The notes: a model not told the origin generated them from the sequence alone. Counted from the stretch's first letter, positions 33,001 to 41,777 are shown. The stretch: 61,599 nt of DNA from Acidobacteriota bacterium (GCA_029263335.1 JAJCXS010000179.1:1-61599); one strand, 5' to 3'. Numbers and translations: made by a program.

Positions 33001-34158
33001 CTAGCGGCGCAACGTGGCCAGGCGATCGCCCAATTGTTCCACGAACCACCGGTCGAAGGCGTGGACGCAGAACTCCAGCGGGTGGTACGGACCCGGGGTG
33101 AGCCGAGACTCCGCTCCTTCCTGCACCATCTCGCACAATCCCCAGTCCTGACGATTGGTGAGGTCCCAGAACTCGATCGTCTCGCTGGCGTCGAAGTCTT
33201 CCAGCGCCACCGTGGTATGCGGATAAAACCACTCGCACAGCATCCGCGAGTGGCCGGCGTCGATCGGCTGGACGCGGTGAACGAGGACATAGTCCGGAGC
33301 CAGACCGATGAGAAAGCTCGGGTATAAATGTAGGTAGTGGACCTGCTTGCGATCGGCGTCGTTGATGCCCTCGATCTCGGGATACCGGCGCTGGCCGCTG
33401 GTAGAGAGCGTCGTGTAGCCCTCCTTGAGCGCCATGGGGCCACCGTTGAACGAGTCGCCGATGAAGCTCTCCCCGCCCGAGCGATAGTCCGTCACCCGAT
33501 TCAGTTGCGGATGAACGAGCGCGCAGTGGTAGCACTCGCTGTAGTTCTCGCACAGGACCTTCCAGTTGGCGGCCACGTCGTAGGTGACGCTGTGAACGCG
33601 CCGTAGCGATTCGAGACCATAGCGCTCCAGGTCCGGGAATCCGTTCATCGCTTCCGCAAGCGCGGCTGTTTCGTTGTCGAGATTGACGAACACGAACCCA
33701 CCCCAGGTATCGAGAGGTATCGACGCCAAGCCATGCTCCGCGAGATCGAAGTCGGCGCGCTCGTCCATCAGCGGCGCCGCCATCAACTGCCCGTCGGCGC
33801 CATAGGTCCAGGCGTGATAGTTGCAGCGGAAGCTACGCGCTACACCCGACTCCTCGTGCGTCAGGCACGCTCCGCGATGCCGGCACACGTTGTGAAACGC
33901 ACGTAGTTCGTCGTCCGCCCCACGCACCACCAGTAGCGGGCAACCTGCCACCTCGACGCTGAGAAAAGAGCCCGCCTGACCGAAATCCTCGACCCGGCCT
34001 ACACAGTTCCAGCCGGTAGAGAAAATCGTCTCGCGCTCGAGCGCGAAGACCGCCGGCTCGAGATAGACGCCGCCCGGCAGGTTGCGAGCCAACTCGACCG
34101 GCTGCAAGACCGCTTCCAGTTCGGCCCTGCGAAACAAAGGGACATGCTCGTCACTCAT
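33001..34158 (-). CDS. Rieske non-haem iron oxygenase alpha subunit (carnitine/betaine-monooxygenase-like)
   Basis: 385 residues from ATG 34158. The Rieske [2Fe-2S] site is CRHRGACLTHE...FRCNYHAWTYG (C-x-H, 17 residues, C-x2-H). The catalytic domain has NYSECYHCALVHPQLN, with the two iron His. Quaternary-ammonium oxygenases of the GbcA/CntA/choline monooxygenase group share the NYxECYHC block. That is also common in other ring-hydroxylating alpha subunits, so substrate is uncertain. No reductase gene lies beside it. It converges on the M20 gene with a palindromic CGAACGTTCG (32990-32999) between them. Confidence 0.87.
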   Translation of the reverse strand: MSDEHVPLFRRAELEAVLQPVELARNLPGGVYLEPAVFALERETIFSTGWNCVGRVEDFGQAGSFLSVEVAGCPLLVVRGADDELRAFHNVCRHRGACLTHEESGVARSFRCNYHAWTYGADGQLMAAPLMDERADFDLAEHGLASIPLDTWGGFVFVNLDNETAALAEAMNGFPDLERYGLESLRRVHSVTYDVAANWKVLCENYSECYHCALVHPQLNRVTDYRSGGESFIGDSFNGGPMALKEGYTTLSTSGQRRYPEIEGINDADRKQVHYLHLYPSFLIGLAPDYVLVHRVQPIDAGHSRMLCEWFYPHTTVALEDFDASETIEFWDLTNRQDWGLCEMVQEGAESRLTPGPYHPLEFCVHAFDRWFVEQLGDRLATLRR

Positions 34159-34263
34159 GGCCACATATTTTGCCACGTTGACCCATCGTGCTCGGCTCGT
34201 CTGCGCCCTGATGACGCGGCACCGCGAAGCCCGCTGGCGCCGAGGCACGGGCCAGGACCGGTC

Positions 34264-34530
34264 ATGACCGCAGGTACCGAGACGGCTGCTCCATCTGCCG
34301 CACCACGTGGCGGCCCCTCCCCGCAGTGGTCGCCCATGAGCAGGCATGCGCAGTTTGCGCAGCAACTGTCGCGTCGCGACGCCATTGTGCGCTTCTATCT
34401 CCATGGGGGGGAGTCTCGCGCGCCAACATACCGGCGAATGGCGGATGGTGGCGCGATACGAGTCGGCTCCAACGCGACGACGTCATCGACCGATCTGGAT
34501 GCTCTGACGCAGCGCGGACGCCAGCCGTAG
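34264..34530 (+). CDS. Possible small protein in an otherwise gene-free stretch
   Basis: The 34159-34530 stretch contains no recognisable gene. This frame (88 residues, MTAGTETAAPSAAPRGG) starts at an ATG with AGGA 6 nt before it. Its stop directly abuts the stop of the facing permease. The composition is low-complexity, with no family. The convergent packing resembles other gene ends in this window, but chance is quite possible in DNA this GC-rich. Confidence 0.22.
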   Translation: MTAGTETAAPSAAPRGGPSPQWSPMSRHAQFAQQLSRRDAIVRFYLHGGESRAPTYRRMADGGAIRVGSNATTSSTDLDALTQRGRQP

Positions 34531-36957
34531 CTACTCGCTGCGCAGCGCCTCCATCGGATCGACCGACCCCGCCTTGCGAGCAGGCAGCCAGGACCCCACA
34601 AGCCCGGCAGCGATGAGGACGAACGCGACCGCCACGAAGGTAGTCGCGTCGGACGACTCCACGCCATAGAGCAGACCCGCGAGAGACCGCGCTACGAAAA
34701 CCGCGCCCACCAGGCCGGCGAGCACACCGGCGATAGTCAACAACGCGCCCTCGCGCAGGATCAGATCGACGACCTTCCGTCGATCGGCGCCGAGCGCCAC
34801 GCGAATCCCCATCTCCCGCATACGCTGACTCACCGAGAAGGTCAGAACCCCGGCGATACCGACGAGAGAGATCGCCAGTGCGAGGCCGGCGAAGGAACCG
34901 AAGAGAGCGGCGTTGAGTCGCTGTGGCGCAACAGCCTCCTCACGCAGCTCGGCCAAGGTGCTGATCTCCTCGATGGGACGCTCCGGATCCAGTCGCCGAA
35001 TCGTCTCTACCACCAGCGGGGTGATCGTCGCCACTTCCGTTGCCGCGCGCACCAGGACGGTTGAACCCGGGAATGCCTGATACAGAGAGAAGTAGATGGC
35101 GTGGAGATTGGCCTCGGTCACGTCCGTCAGGCGAGCGTCGGCAACGATCCCGACCACGGTGTGCCAATCGGAGAACTGGGTACCGAACGTATAGGCGATG
35201 CGCTGGTCCAGAGGGTCTTCCTGTCCAAAGTAGTGTCGCGCCATCGTCTCACCCAGCACGGCAACCGGCTGGGTCTCCTCACGATCCCCGTCGGTGAACA
35301 GCCGGCCACGGCGCAAGTCGATGCCGAGCGTGTCGAAGTACTGCGGCGTCACGGCTTCGAACACGGTCGGAATGGTAGCGATGACTGCGTCCTCGGCGGT
35401 GCGTTCGGTACGGAATCGCATCGGATACGCCTCGGCGTCGCCGAGGGGTGAGGCACCGACCATCGCAACACCGACAACCCCAGGAACGCCACCCACCTGA
35501 CCGACCACATCGCTGGCGAACTGACGCTGCGTCGGCACCGAAAACTCGCCGAATTTCGGCACCTCCAACGACAACACGTTGGCCAGGTCATAGCCGGGGT
35601 CCGCGCTGTAGAGATTCGCCAGCGTTCGCAAGAGTAGTCCGGTGCCAACCAGCAGGATGAAGCACACCGCCACCTGGCCGACAACCAGCAGCCGTTGCAC
35701 CACTCTTCGCTGCCGTCCTGCCGTGGCATGACCGCCGCCGGCCGACAACGACTCCGCCAACCGTGACTCCGCCCCGACCGCGGGCACGAGACCAAACAGC
35801 AGGGCCACACTGGCGGCTACTGCCAGGGTGAACCCGAGCACCGTCATGTCGATGCCGATTTCGCCGGTGCGCGATGTGAACCGCTGCGTGTAGGCCGTTA
35901 GAGCATCCGTACCCACAAAAGCGACGAACAGCCCCAGCGCCGCCCCAAGGGCAGCCAAAACTGCGCTCTCGGCGAGGAGCATTCGCCGCAAGCGCCATCC
36001 GCCCGCGCCCAGGGCACGTCGCACCGCCAGCTCGCGATCGCGGCGCACCAGCCGGGTCAGCGTCAGGTTCGCCACGTTGGCACAGGCAATCAGCAGCACG
36101 CTCAGCGCCGTGCCCAGGAGAATCAACAGCGTCGGGCGCGCTCCACGGACGAGATCCTCGTGCCAGGGGGTCAACCGGATCCCGAGCTCCCACTCGGCGG
36201 GATATTCGTCGGGATATTCGGCGTGCAATCGAGCGGCGACGCGGTCCAGTTCATCCTGCGCAGCGGCAAGCGGCGTGTCCGTAGCAAGGCGGGCAAACAC
36301 CTCGGTCATCCGATGCGCCCGTTCCTCTTGCATCGAGGCGCTGCCGTAGTGATCGTTGGCGCCGTAGTTCGCGTACAGGTCGAGCTGGCGCGTGGTGGCG
36401 TAGTGCACTCCGGGCTCGAGCACTCCGACGATGGTCGCCGTCGTTGCCGTGAGGTCGAGCATGGAGCCGATCACCGCGGGGTCTCCGCCGAACGACCGCT
36501 GCCAATATTCGTGGCCCAACACCACGACGGGCGCAGCGTCGCGCTCGCGATCGGCCTCCACCAGAAGACGTCCGTACAACGGCCGCATGCCGAGCACGTC
36601 AAAGAAGTTGGCGGTCACCAGGCCGGCGACGATGCGATGCGGATCGCCGCGACCGAGAACGCTGAAACTCCAGTCGCCATACTCGACGACTTCCTCGAGT
36701 GACGTCGCCTGTTCGCGCAGGTCGGAGGTCTCGACAAACGAGAACAGCAGATCATCGACGCCCGTACCGAGGGCGGGCTGAGTGACACGAACGATCCGAT
36801 CGGCCTCAGGATAGGGCAACGGGCGCAGCAGGACGCCGTTTACCAGCGAGAAAATCGCCGTGTTCGCACCAATCCCCAAGCCAAGCGTGACCACGAAAGT
36901 CAGCGAAAAGCCCCAGTCCCGGCGCAGCGTCCGCAGCGCGTAGCGTAGGTCCCCCAT
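34531..36957 (-). CDS. ADOP-type MacB/FtsX family ABC permease, second copy
   Basis: 808 residues starting directly at MGDLRYALRTLRRDWGFS, so it lacks the roughly 100-residue prefix of the permease at 2729. It has two MacB periplasmic domains and two FtsX membrane blocks: VTLGLGIGANTAIFSLVNG near the N-terminus, and FSVSQRMREMGIRVALGAD with PARKAGSVDPMEALRSE at the end. The gap from the octaheme cytochrome gene upstream is only 9 bp on the same strand, so it may be carried on the respiratory transcript. The substrate is unknown and there is no ATPase gene nearby. Confidence 0.9.
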   Translation of the reverse strand: MGDLRYALRTLRRDWGFSLTFVVTLGLGIGANTAIFSLVNGVLLRPLPYPEADRIVRVTQPALGTGVDDLLFSFVETSDLREQATSLEEVVEYGDWSFSVLGRGDPHRIVAGLVTANFFDVLGMRPLYGRLLVEADRERDAAPVVVLGHEYWQRSFGGDPAVIGSMLDLTATTATIVGVLEPGVHYATTRQLDLYANYGANDHYGSASMQEERAHRMTEVFARLATDTPLAAAQDELDRVAARLHAEYPDEYPAEWELGIRLTPWHEDLVRGARPTLLILLGTALSVLLIACANVANLTLTRLVRRDRELAVRRALGAGGWRLRRMLLAESAVLAALGAALGLFVAFVGTDALTAYTQRFTSRTGEIGIDMTVLGFTLAVAASVALLFGLVPAVGAESRLAESLSAGGGHATAGRQRRVVQRLLVVGQVAVCFILLVGTGLLLRTLANLYSADPGYDLANVLSLEVPKFGEFSVPTQRQFASDVVGQVGGVPGVVGVAMVGASPLGDAEAYPMRFRTERTAEDAVIATIPTVFEAVTPQYFDTLGIDLRRGRLFTDGDREETQPVAVLGETMARHYFGQEDPLDQRIAYTFGTQFSDWHTVVGIVADARLTDVTEANLHAIYFSLYQAFPGSTVLVRAATEVATITPLVVETIRRLDPERPIEEISTLAELREEAVAPQRLNAALFGSFAGLALAISLVGIAGVLTFSVSQRMREMGIRVALGADRRKVVDLILREGALLTIAGVLAGLVGAVFVARSLAGLLYGVESSDATTFVAVAFVLIAAGLVGSWLPARKAGSVDPMEALRSE

Positions 36958-36966
36958 GCGGGAATA

Positions 36967-38613
36967 CTACTCGGCGCCGTCCCTCCGCTCGCTCCCCTGC
37001 CCATAACGCCGTTCCATCTCTTGGCGAATGCGCTCCGACTGCTCGGCCGCGCCCTCCTCGAACCAGGCGTGCTCCGGACGAGCGAGGATGTCGTTGATCA
37101 CCCTGTGAACCGCTGCGCCGGCGGAACCACCGCGGTGATCGGCCATCTCGCGAGCCTGCGGAATGAGCTCCATGTAGAAGCGCTCCGCCACCTCGTACAT
37201 GCCGTGCCAATGGGTGTAGTCGGGCGCCATCATCGAAGCACCATGGCGTGCTCGACGTCCCTCGTGGTGCCACAGGTAGAACCACGTCCACTCGATTTCT
37301 TCGTCGAACTGAGTCGGCGTACGGGCGCCGTGTTCGGCCAGTGCGGCAACGATCGCCTGTCCCGGCTTACCGAACTTCTCGTTGTACAGCTGCACGAAGC
37401 TGTCGTACTGCTCGTAGAACCCGTTGACGTAGTTGGGACTGTGACAATGCGAACACACGTCCTTCATGCGATTGCGCTTGTCTTCCCAGCTATCCACCGT
37501 GAGCGCTCGCCGCTCATCCTCATCTGTCGACTTCACGATGGCATGGTTGGCGTCGGTGTCCATCGCCACCGACACTGGCGGACGGTTGGTCCAGGAGATG
37601 CGCTCGCCCGGGTCGTGCGTCACCTTGCCACCGTTGCGCATGTTGCCGGACATGTGGCAGGTCGCGCAGGTCGGAGCCGCTGAGTAGTCCACGCCGAGGA
37701 CCCAGTCGACGGCGTCGAGGTTCATGTCGTCCTTGAGATCCCGATAGGCGATGCCGTGCTTGGACTCCTCGAAGATCTCCTTCTGAGGGTGGTCTGGTCC
37801 GAGATGGCACTTGCCGCAGTTTTCCGGCTGGCGGGCCCGCCGCGGAGAGAAGTCGTGACGACTGTGGCAGGCGGTGCAGGAACCCGCTGATCCGTCAAGG
37901 TTCAGGCGGCCGATGCCAGTGTTGGGCCAGGTCCCCGGGTCGTATAGCGGTTGCCCCTTGTCGTCCTTCACGATCGTGGCGAGCACGGCCTGGTTGGTCG
38001 GGATGCCGTTCTCGTCAGGCTGCAGATCGTCCACCGTGATCACGGAGCCGTCGGTGCTCTGCAGGGCAACCTTACCGCCGTGACACTGCTTACAGCCCGA
38101 CTGAGCACTCGCGTTGCCATTGACCATGTCGAACGCACGACCTGGCGTTGGCGAGTGCGGGTTGAAGTCCTCGCGCGAACCCTCGACGGTCTCGGCCAGA
38201 TAGTTGTCGAGCGACGCCAGGATGTTGCCGGCTTTCGAGTGATGGCTGGCCGCGAACTCGGCCGCCTCGTCGACATGGCATCGTGCACAGTCGAGCGGGG
38301 TGACCACCGTCGCGATGGTCTCGCCGTAGTGCAGATAGGCGTCGGGCTCGGCCGCCGTGGCGGTGTGGCACTCGACGCAGCCCACGCCCTTTTCGGCGTG
38401 GCTGCTTCCCGTCCAGTGGTCAACGATTCCGGGGTTGGCCTGAGCGTGGCAATCAACGCACGCGACAGAACTCGCCGGCGCGCTTACGCTGGCCGGCCTC
38501 AGTCCCGCTTCCTCGGCACGACGGGCGGTCTCCAGCCATTGCACCATGATCAGCGAAACCAGGAACAGCGCTCCCAATCCGCCAATGACCCAACGTTTCG
38601 TCTCGAGTGTCAT
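36967..38613 (-). CDS. Membrane-anchored octaheme cytochrome c, hydroxylamine-oxidoreductase (HAO) superfamily
   Basis: 548 residues. Residues 7-26 (RWVIGGLGALFLVSLIMVQW) form an N-terminal anchor without an obvious cleavage site. Eight CxxCH haem sites start at residues 52, 79, 109, 174, 246, 266, 316 and 387. CHSRHDFS, KCHLGPDHPQKEIFEESKHG and APDYTHWHGMYEV resemble HAO-family proteins. Tyr466 in the last block is a candidate for the tyrosine that crosslinks the active-site haem in true HAOs. It would face the periplasm and exchange electrons with the Rieske/cytochrome b pair encoded upstream. Direction (hydroxylamine oxidation or nitrogen-oxide/sulfur reduction) cannot be told. An AAAGGAAA ribosome site precedes it. 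Confidence 0.88.
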   Translation of the reverse strand: MTLETKRWVIGGLGALFLVSLIMVQWLETARRAEEAGLRPASVSAPASSVACVDCHAQANPGIVDHWTGSSHAEKGVGCVECHTATAAEPDAYLHYGETIATVVTPLDCARCHVDEAAEFAASHHSKAGNILASLDNYLAETVEGSREDFNPHSPTPGRAFDMVNGNASAQSGCKQCHGGKVALQSTDGSVITVDDLQPDENGIPTNQAVLATIVKDDKGQPLYDPGTWPNTGIGRLNLDGSAGSCTACHSRHDFSPRRARQPENCGKCHLGPDHPQKEIFEESKHGIAYRDLKDDMNLDAVDWVLGVDYSAAPTCATCHMSGNMRNGGKVTHDPGERISWTNRPPVSVAMDTDANHAIVKSTDEDERRALTVDSWEDKRNRMKDVCSHCHSPNYVNGFYEQYDSFVQLYNEKFGKPGQAIVAALAEHGARTPTQFDEEIEWTWFYLWHHEGRRARHGASMMAPDYTHWHGMYEVAERFYMELIPQAREMADHRGGSAGAAVHRVINDILARPEHAWFEEGAAEQSERIRQEMERRYGQGSERRDGAE

Positions 38614-38634
38614 TCTAGTTTCCTTTAGTCAGGT

Positions 38635-39690
38635 TCAATGCGCTACGAACGCTTCCCACAGAGTCAGCGCAACAATGGCGAGAACGCCCAGGATGCCGAT
38701 CCAAACGCTGGCTTCCTGAAAGCGTGTGCGCCGTCGGATCTGGGCATCGATGAATGGCCACGTGAACATCGTGAAGATTACGAATCCAGTGGAGAGAATC
38801 GCGAAGGTTCCCGGGAACAGCTTCAGCCAGCGGAACACAACGTAGAAGAACCACTCGGGCTTGATGACCTCCGGGGTCGTCAGCGGATCCGCTTGTGGCC
38901 CCATGGTCGCCGGGAAGATCGTCGCCAGTGTCGACAACAGGATCATGAGCACCAGGCCGAGCGTCAGCTCGGTGTAGAAGTGATCCGGGAAGAAGTCGAA
39001 CTTGCCCTTGCCGACGTTCTGCGGCTCCTCGCCTTTGAACCAGAACTCGGTAACGCCCTGGAGGCGAATGATGACGATGTGCAGGATGATCAGGCCGACC
39101 ATCGTCACCGGCAGCACCGCCGCGTGGAGAATGAAGAAGCGCGAGAGCGTGCGGGGGTTGTAGGTCTCGCCCGCCAACATCATGTTCTTCAGCAGGCTGC
39201 CTACCACCGGCACGGAGTCGGTCATGTTGGCCCCGACGGTGGCACCCCAGAACGACAGCTGCTCGAAAACCAGGCTGTAGCCGGTGAAGCCGAGCCCGAG
39301 AGTTGTCAGCAGCAGAGCCATGCCGACCATCCAGCTCATCTCGCGCGGGCGTCGGTAGGCACCGGTGAAGTAGACGCGCATCTGGTGCAAGACGACGGCA
39401 GCGATCATCAGCGTGGCCGCCCATTTGTGCACGCTACGGATGTACCAGCCGAAGGCTGCCTGGTCGGTGATGTACTGCACCGACGCGTAGGCCGATCCGG
39501 TCGAGGCCTCGTAGTAGAAAGACAGCAGGATCCCGGTGATGATCTGGACGACGAACAGGTACGCGGGCGTGCCACCGAGCGCGAACCACCAGTGCTTCAT
39601 GTGGTACGGCACCGGCTCGTTCGACATTTCGCGAATCACGTGCGGCGAAACGGGGATCCGGTCCTGGATCCACTGCGCGATGGAACTCAT
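38635..39690 (-). CDS. Fused cytochrome b (b6 plus subunit IV type) of a Rieske/b complex
   Basis: 351 residues with about eight membrane helices. The haem-b ligands are two His pairs: HKWAATLMIAAVVLH (13 between) and HAAVLPVTMVGLIILH (14 between, the b6-like spacing). The C-terminal third matches subunit IV (GPQADPLTTPEVIKPEWFF). The quinol-site PEWY motif reads PEWF here. It oxidises quinol, or reduces quinone, in the cytoplasmic membrane. It overlaps the Rieske gene by 4 bp and precedes the octaheme gene by 21 bp, so they form one operon. No cytochrome c1 or f follows. Confidence 0.92.
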   Translation of the reverse strand: MSSIAQWIQDRIPVSPHVIREMSNEPVPYHMKHWWFALGGTPAYLFVVQIITGILLSFYYEASTGSAYASVQYITDQAAFGWYIRSVHKWAATLMIAAVVLHQMRVYFTGAYRRPREMSWMVGMALLLTTLGLGFTGYSLVFEQLSFWGATVGANMTDSVPVVGSLLKNMMLAGETYNPRTLSRFFILHAAVLPVTMVGLIILHIVIIRLQGVTEFWFKGEEPQNVGKGKFDFFPDHFYTELTLGLVLMILLSTLATIFPATMGPQADPLTTPEVIKPEWFFYVVFRWLKLFPGTFAILSTGFVIFTMFTWPFIDAQIRRRTRFQEASVWIGILGVLAIVALTLWEAFVAH

Positions 39691-40238
39691 GCGAGATCAC
39701 TCCCGCCGCCCGAGGAGCCAGCATCCGTGAGCCGTATGGTCGGCACCAGGATGAACAGCAGGTTGCCATCGACGCGCAGCGGATAGCGTGGCAGCACCTG
39801 CCCGGCATCGCCGGGAGGTCCGCCCGTGCCGACGCCCGCAGCGTCGAAGGTACCGTTATGGCAAGGACAGAAGTAGCGTTCCTCCGGCCCCTGCCAGTGC
39901 ACCTGACAGCCGAGATGTGGGCACGTACTCGAGAGCGCGATGAAATCGTCGGCGCTGCCGCTCCCGCTGCGCCGCGTCACGTTGACGGTCTCGCCAGCCG
40001 GGGCACGGTAGATCATGGTCTCGCCAATTCCCAACTGGTCCAGATCGGCGACAAACTGCCACATCCCCTCGTCGGGCCTTGCCGGGTACAGGTAGCGTCC
40101 CGCTACGGCGCCGAAGGCCCCGTAGCCGCCGATCAGGCCCGCCACCATGGCCATTCCCGAAGCCCGACTCATGAAGTCACGCCTGTCCGTCTTATCGGCG
40201 TCCTTCGCTTCGTGATCTTGATCGGGCGTCTCCGCCAT
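39687..40238 (-). CDS. Rieske iron-sulfur protein of the cytochrome b complex
   Basis: 183 residues. A Tat-type N-terminus (TDRRDFMSRASGMAMVAGLI) provides a non-cleaved anchor. The cluster-binding loops are STCPHLGCQVHW and FCPCHNGTFDAAG, followed by GGPPGDAGQVLPRYPL. GGGGAG-like purines sit 7 nt before ATG 40238. It transfers electrons between quinol at cytochrome b and a periplasmic c-type partner, here most likely the octaheme protein. It shares 4 bp with the cytochrome b start (ATGA). Confidence 0.93.
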   Translation of the reverse strand: MAETPDQDHEAKDADKTDRRDFMSRASGMAMVAGLIGGYGAFGAVAGRYLYPARPDEGMWQFVADLDQLGIGETMIYRAPAGETVNVTRRSGSGSADDFIALSSTCPHLGCQVHWQGPEERYFCPCHNGTFDAAGVGTGGPPGDAGQVLPRYPLRVDGNLLFILVPTIRLTDAGSSGGGSDLA

Positions 40239-40357
40239 GCCGATCTCCCCGCTTCTTTCAGGTCCTAAGGAATCCGCGCGCCGGACATCCTACTCGTCGC
40301 GCGGCCGCAAGACGACACCCGGCGTGCCCCGTGTGTGTCCCGTGTGTGCCGACGGGA

Positions 40358-41680
40358 TTAGAAGGAATACGCCGTCCAGAGCCAGATCTTGCTGGCGTCC
40401 CTGGAGAACTCATCGGCGTTGTAGAACCCGCCCTTGAGAGCAAATGTCTGTTTCCACGACGCCGTGTAGGTAGCCAGGAAGTCCAGTTCGCTGCCGTAAC
40501 GGCTGCCCCCGGTATCGGCCCGGAAGTCGTGGTAGCGAATCTGCCATTTGATCGGCCCGAGCGGCCCATCAACCCGAACCATGAGGTCCTTGAGACCGTC
40601 CGCCGGGGTGCCCAGGAACTTGTCGACCCAGCCATTGAACGCGTGGTTGGTGCCCAGCACGAACTGGAACTGACCGTCCTCTCTGCTGCCGCCGATGCGT
40701 TCCCAGTCCACGCGGAAAGTGAGACGACCCACGCCGACTCCGCCCACCAGATGCAAGTAATTGGCGTCCACGCGGAGAGGATTGTCGCTCGCGTCGCTCT
40801 GGTGCGCGAACTCGGCCTCGTAGTGCAGCGTTACGGAACCGGTGGGCCGCGAGCCCTTGAACTCCACGCCGATGGTGTTGCGCGACAGCGCGGAGAAGCG
40901 TTCGTCGTCGTATCGCAACAGGTAGCCGTAGCCCGTCAAGGCGCCGTAGCCGTCCACCTTGTATTGGGCGTGAAACAGGTGGCTCGAGGTGTCGAGATCA
41001 TCCCTGAAGATCCGTTGGACCTGATCGATGAAGGCGTAATCGAAGACGAAATTGTCGACCCGATCGTTGGTGAAGCGCACGGCATCGAACGACTGCCAGT
41101 GCTGGCGCCAACCGACGGCACCGACGTGCCGCTGGTCGTCGAGGTTGATCACCTGCCGGCCGAGTTTGACCGTAGAGCCATCGGCAGCGTACTCGACGAA
41201 GGACTGCAGCAGTTCCGTGCCCGGCGGATCAACGATTACGGGCCGATCCGTCACGCCGTTGCCGCTATCGCCGGCACCCCTGTTGTTGAAGTTGTCCTCG
41301 AAGCCGACGTTGGTGACGTTCTCCGCCTGCAAATAGAGACGAAAACCGCGATAAGCCTTGGTCCCGTAGCCAAGCGTGGTTCGCAGCGTCGATGCCTGGC
41401 CGTTTCGCGCCAGTCTGTCGTCGTCCACGAACTCGAAGCGATAGCGGAGATTGATGGTCGCCTTACCGCCCGAGAGCGCCTCCGCGAGCGTCGGCTCCGA
41501 CGTTTCGGCTTCGTCGCTCTGTGCCGCCTCGGACGCCGCTTTCGCCACACCCGACGCCGCGCCGGCCTTGTCCTCCGCGACGGCCGCAGACTCGGACTCC
41601 TGCGCCAACGCCATCGTTCCCTGGCTGGCGACGAGAAGGGAACACAACACGGTGAGAATAATCACAGCGACCTGCTTCAC
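40358..41680 (-). CDS. Outer-membrane porin, alginate-export (AlgE-like) family
   Basis: 440 residues from GTG 41680 with AGGAG 10 nt upstream. The signal peptide ends near residue 27 (IILTVLCSLLVASQGTMALAQ). An Ala/Glu-rich linker leads to a strand-rich barrel (TINLRYRFEFVDDDRLARNG, SFVEYAADGSTVKLGRQVIN, YGYLLRYDDERFSALS). The last residue is Phe (LWTAYSF), the outer-membrane insertion signal. It is the first gene upstream of the Rieske gene on the same strand, with a 119-bp gap holding only a short CCCGTGTGTG near-repeat. It may pass the substrate or product of the octaheme enzyme. Confidence 0.82.
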   Translation of the reverse strand: MKQVAVIILTVLCSLLVASQGTMALAQESESAAVAEDKAGAASGVAKAASEAAQSDEAETSEPTLAEALSGGKATINLRYRFEFVDDDRLARNGQASTLRTTLGYGTKAYRGFRLYLQAENVTNVGFEDNFNNRGAGDSGNGVTDRPVIVDPPGTELLQSFVEYAADGSTVKLGRQVINLDDQRHVGAVGWRQHWQSFDAVRFTNDRVDNFVFDYAFIDQVQRIFRDDLDTSSHLFHAQYKVDGYGALTGYGYLLRYDDERFSALSRNTIGVEFKGSRPTGSVTLHYEAEFAHQSDASDNPLRVDANYLHLVGGVGVGRLTFRVDWERIGGSREDGQFQFVLGTNHAFNGWVDKFLGTPADGLKDLMVRVDGPLGPIKWQIRYHDFRADTGGSRYGSELDFLATYTASWKQTFALKGGFYNADEFSRDASKIWLWTAYSF

Positions 41681-41777
41681 GGCTAGCTCACTCCTATCCG
41701 GACGACGCCGACAATTGCCGACAGCCAATCAGCTCTTGATATCCCTTTTTTTGTAGCAGGTCCCCGTCACGCTCGTA

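Noticed and set aside
34159..34530. tRNA or other structured RNA in the gene-poor stretch
   Set aside because: No cloverleaf arms, T-loop consensus or conserved RNA motif could be found by eye; only a weak small reading frame remains.
38638..39786. 382-residue plus-strand frame opposite cytochrome b
   Set aside because: It mirrors the cytochrome b gene, whose His pairs and PEWF block are certain. The antisense product is a charged, motif-free sequence.
40331..41686. 451-residue plus-strand frame opposite the porin
   Set aside because: The minus-strand frame has a signal peptide, strand pattern and terminal Phe; the plus-strand product has none of these.
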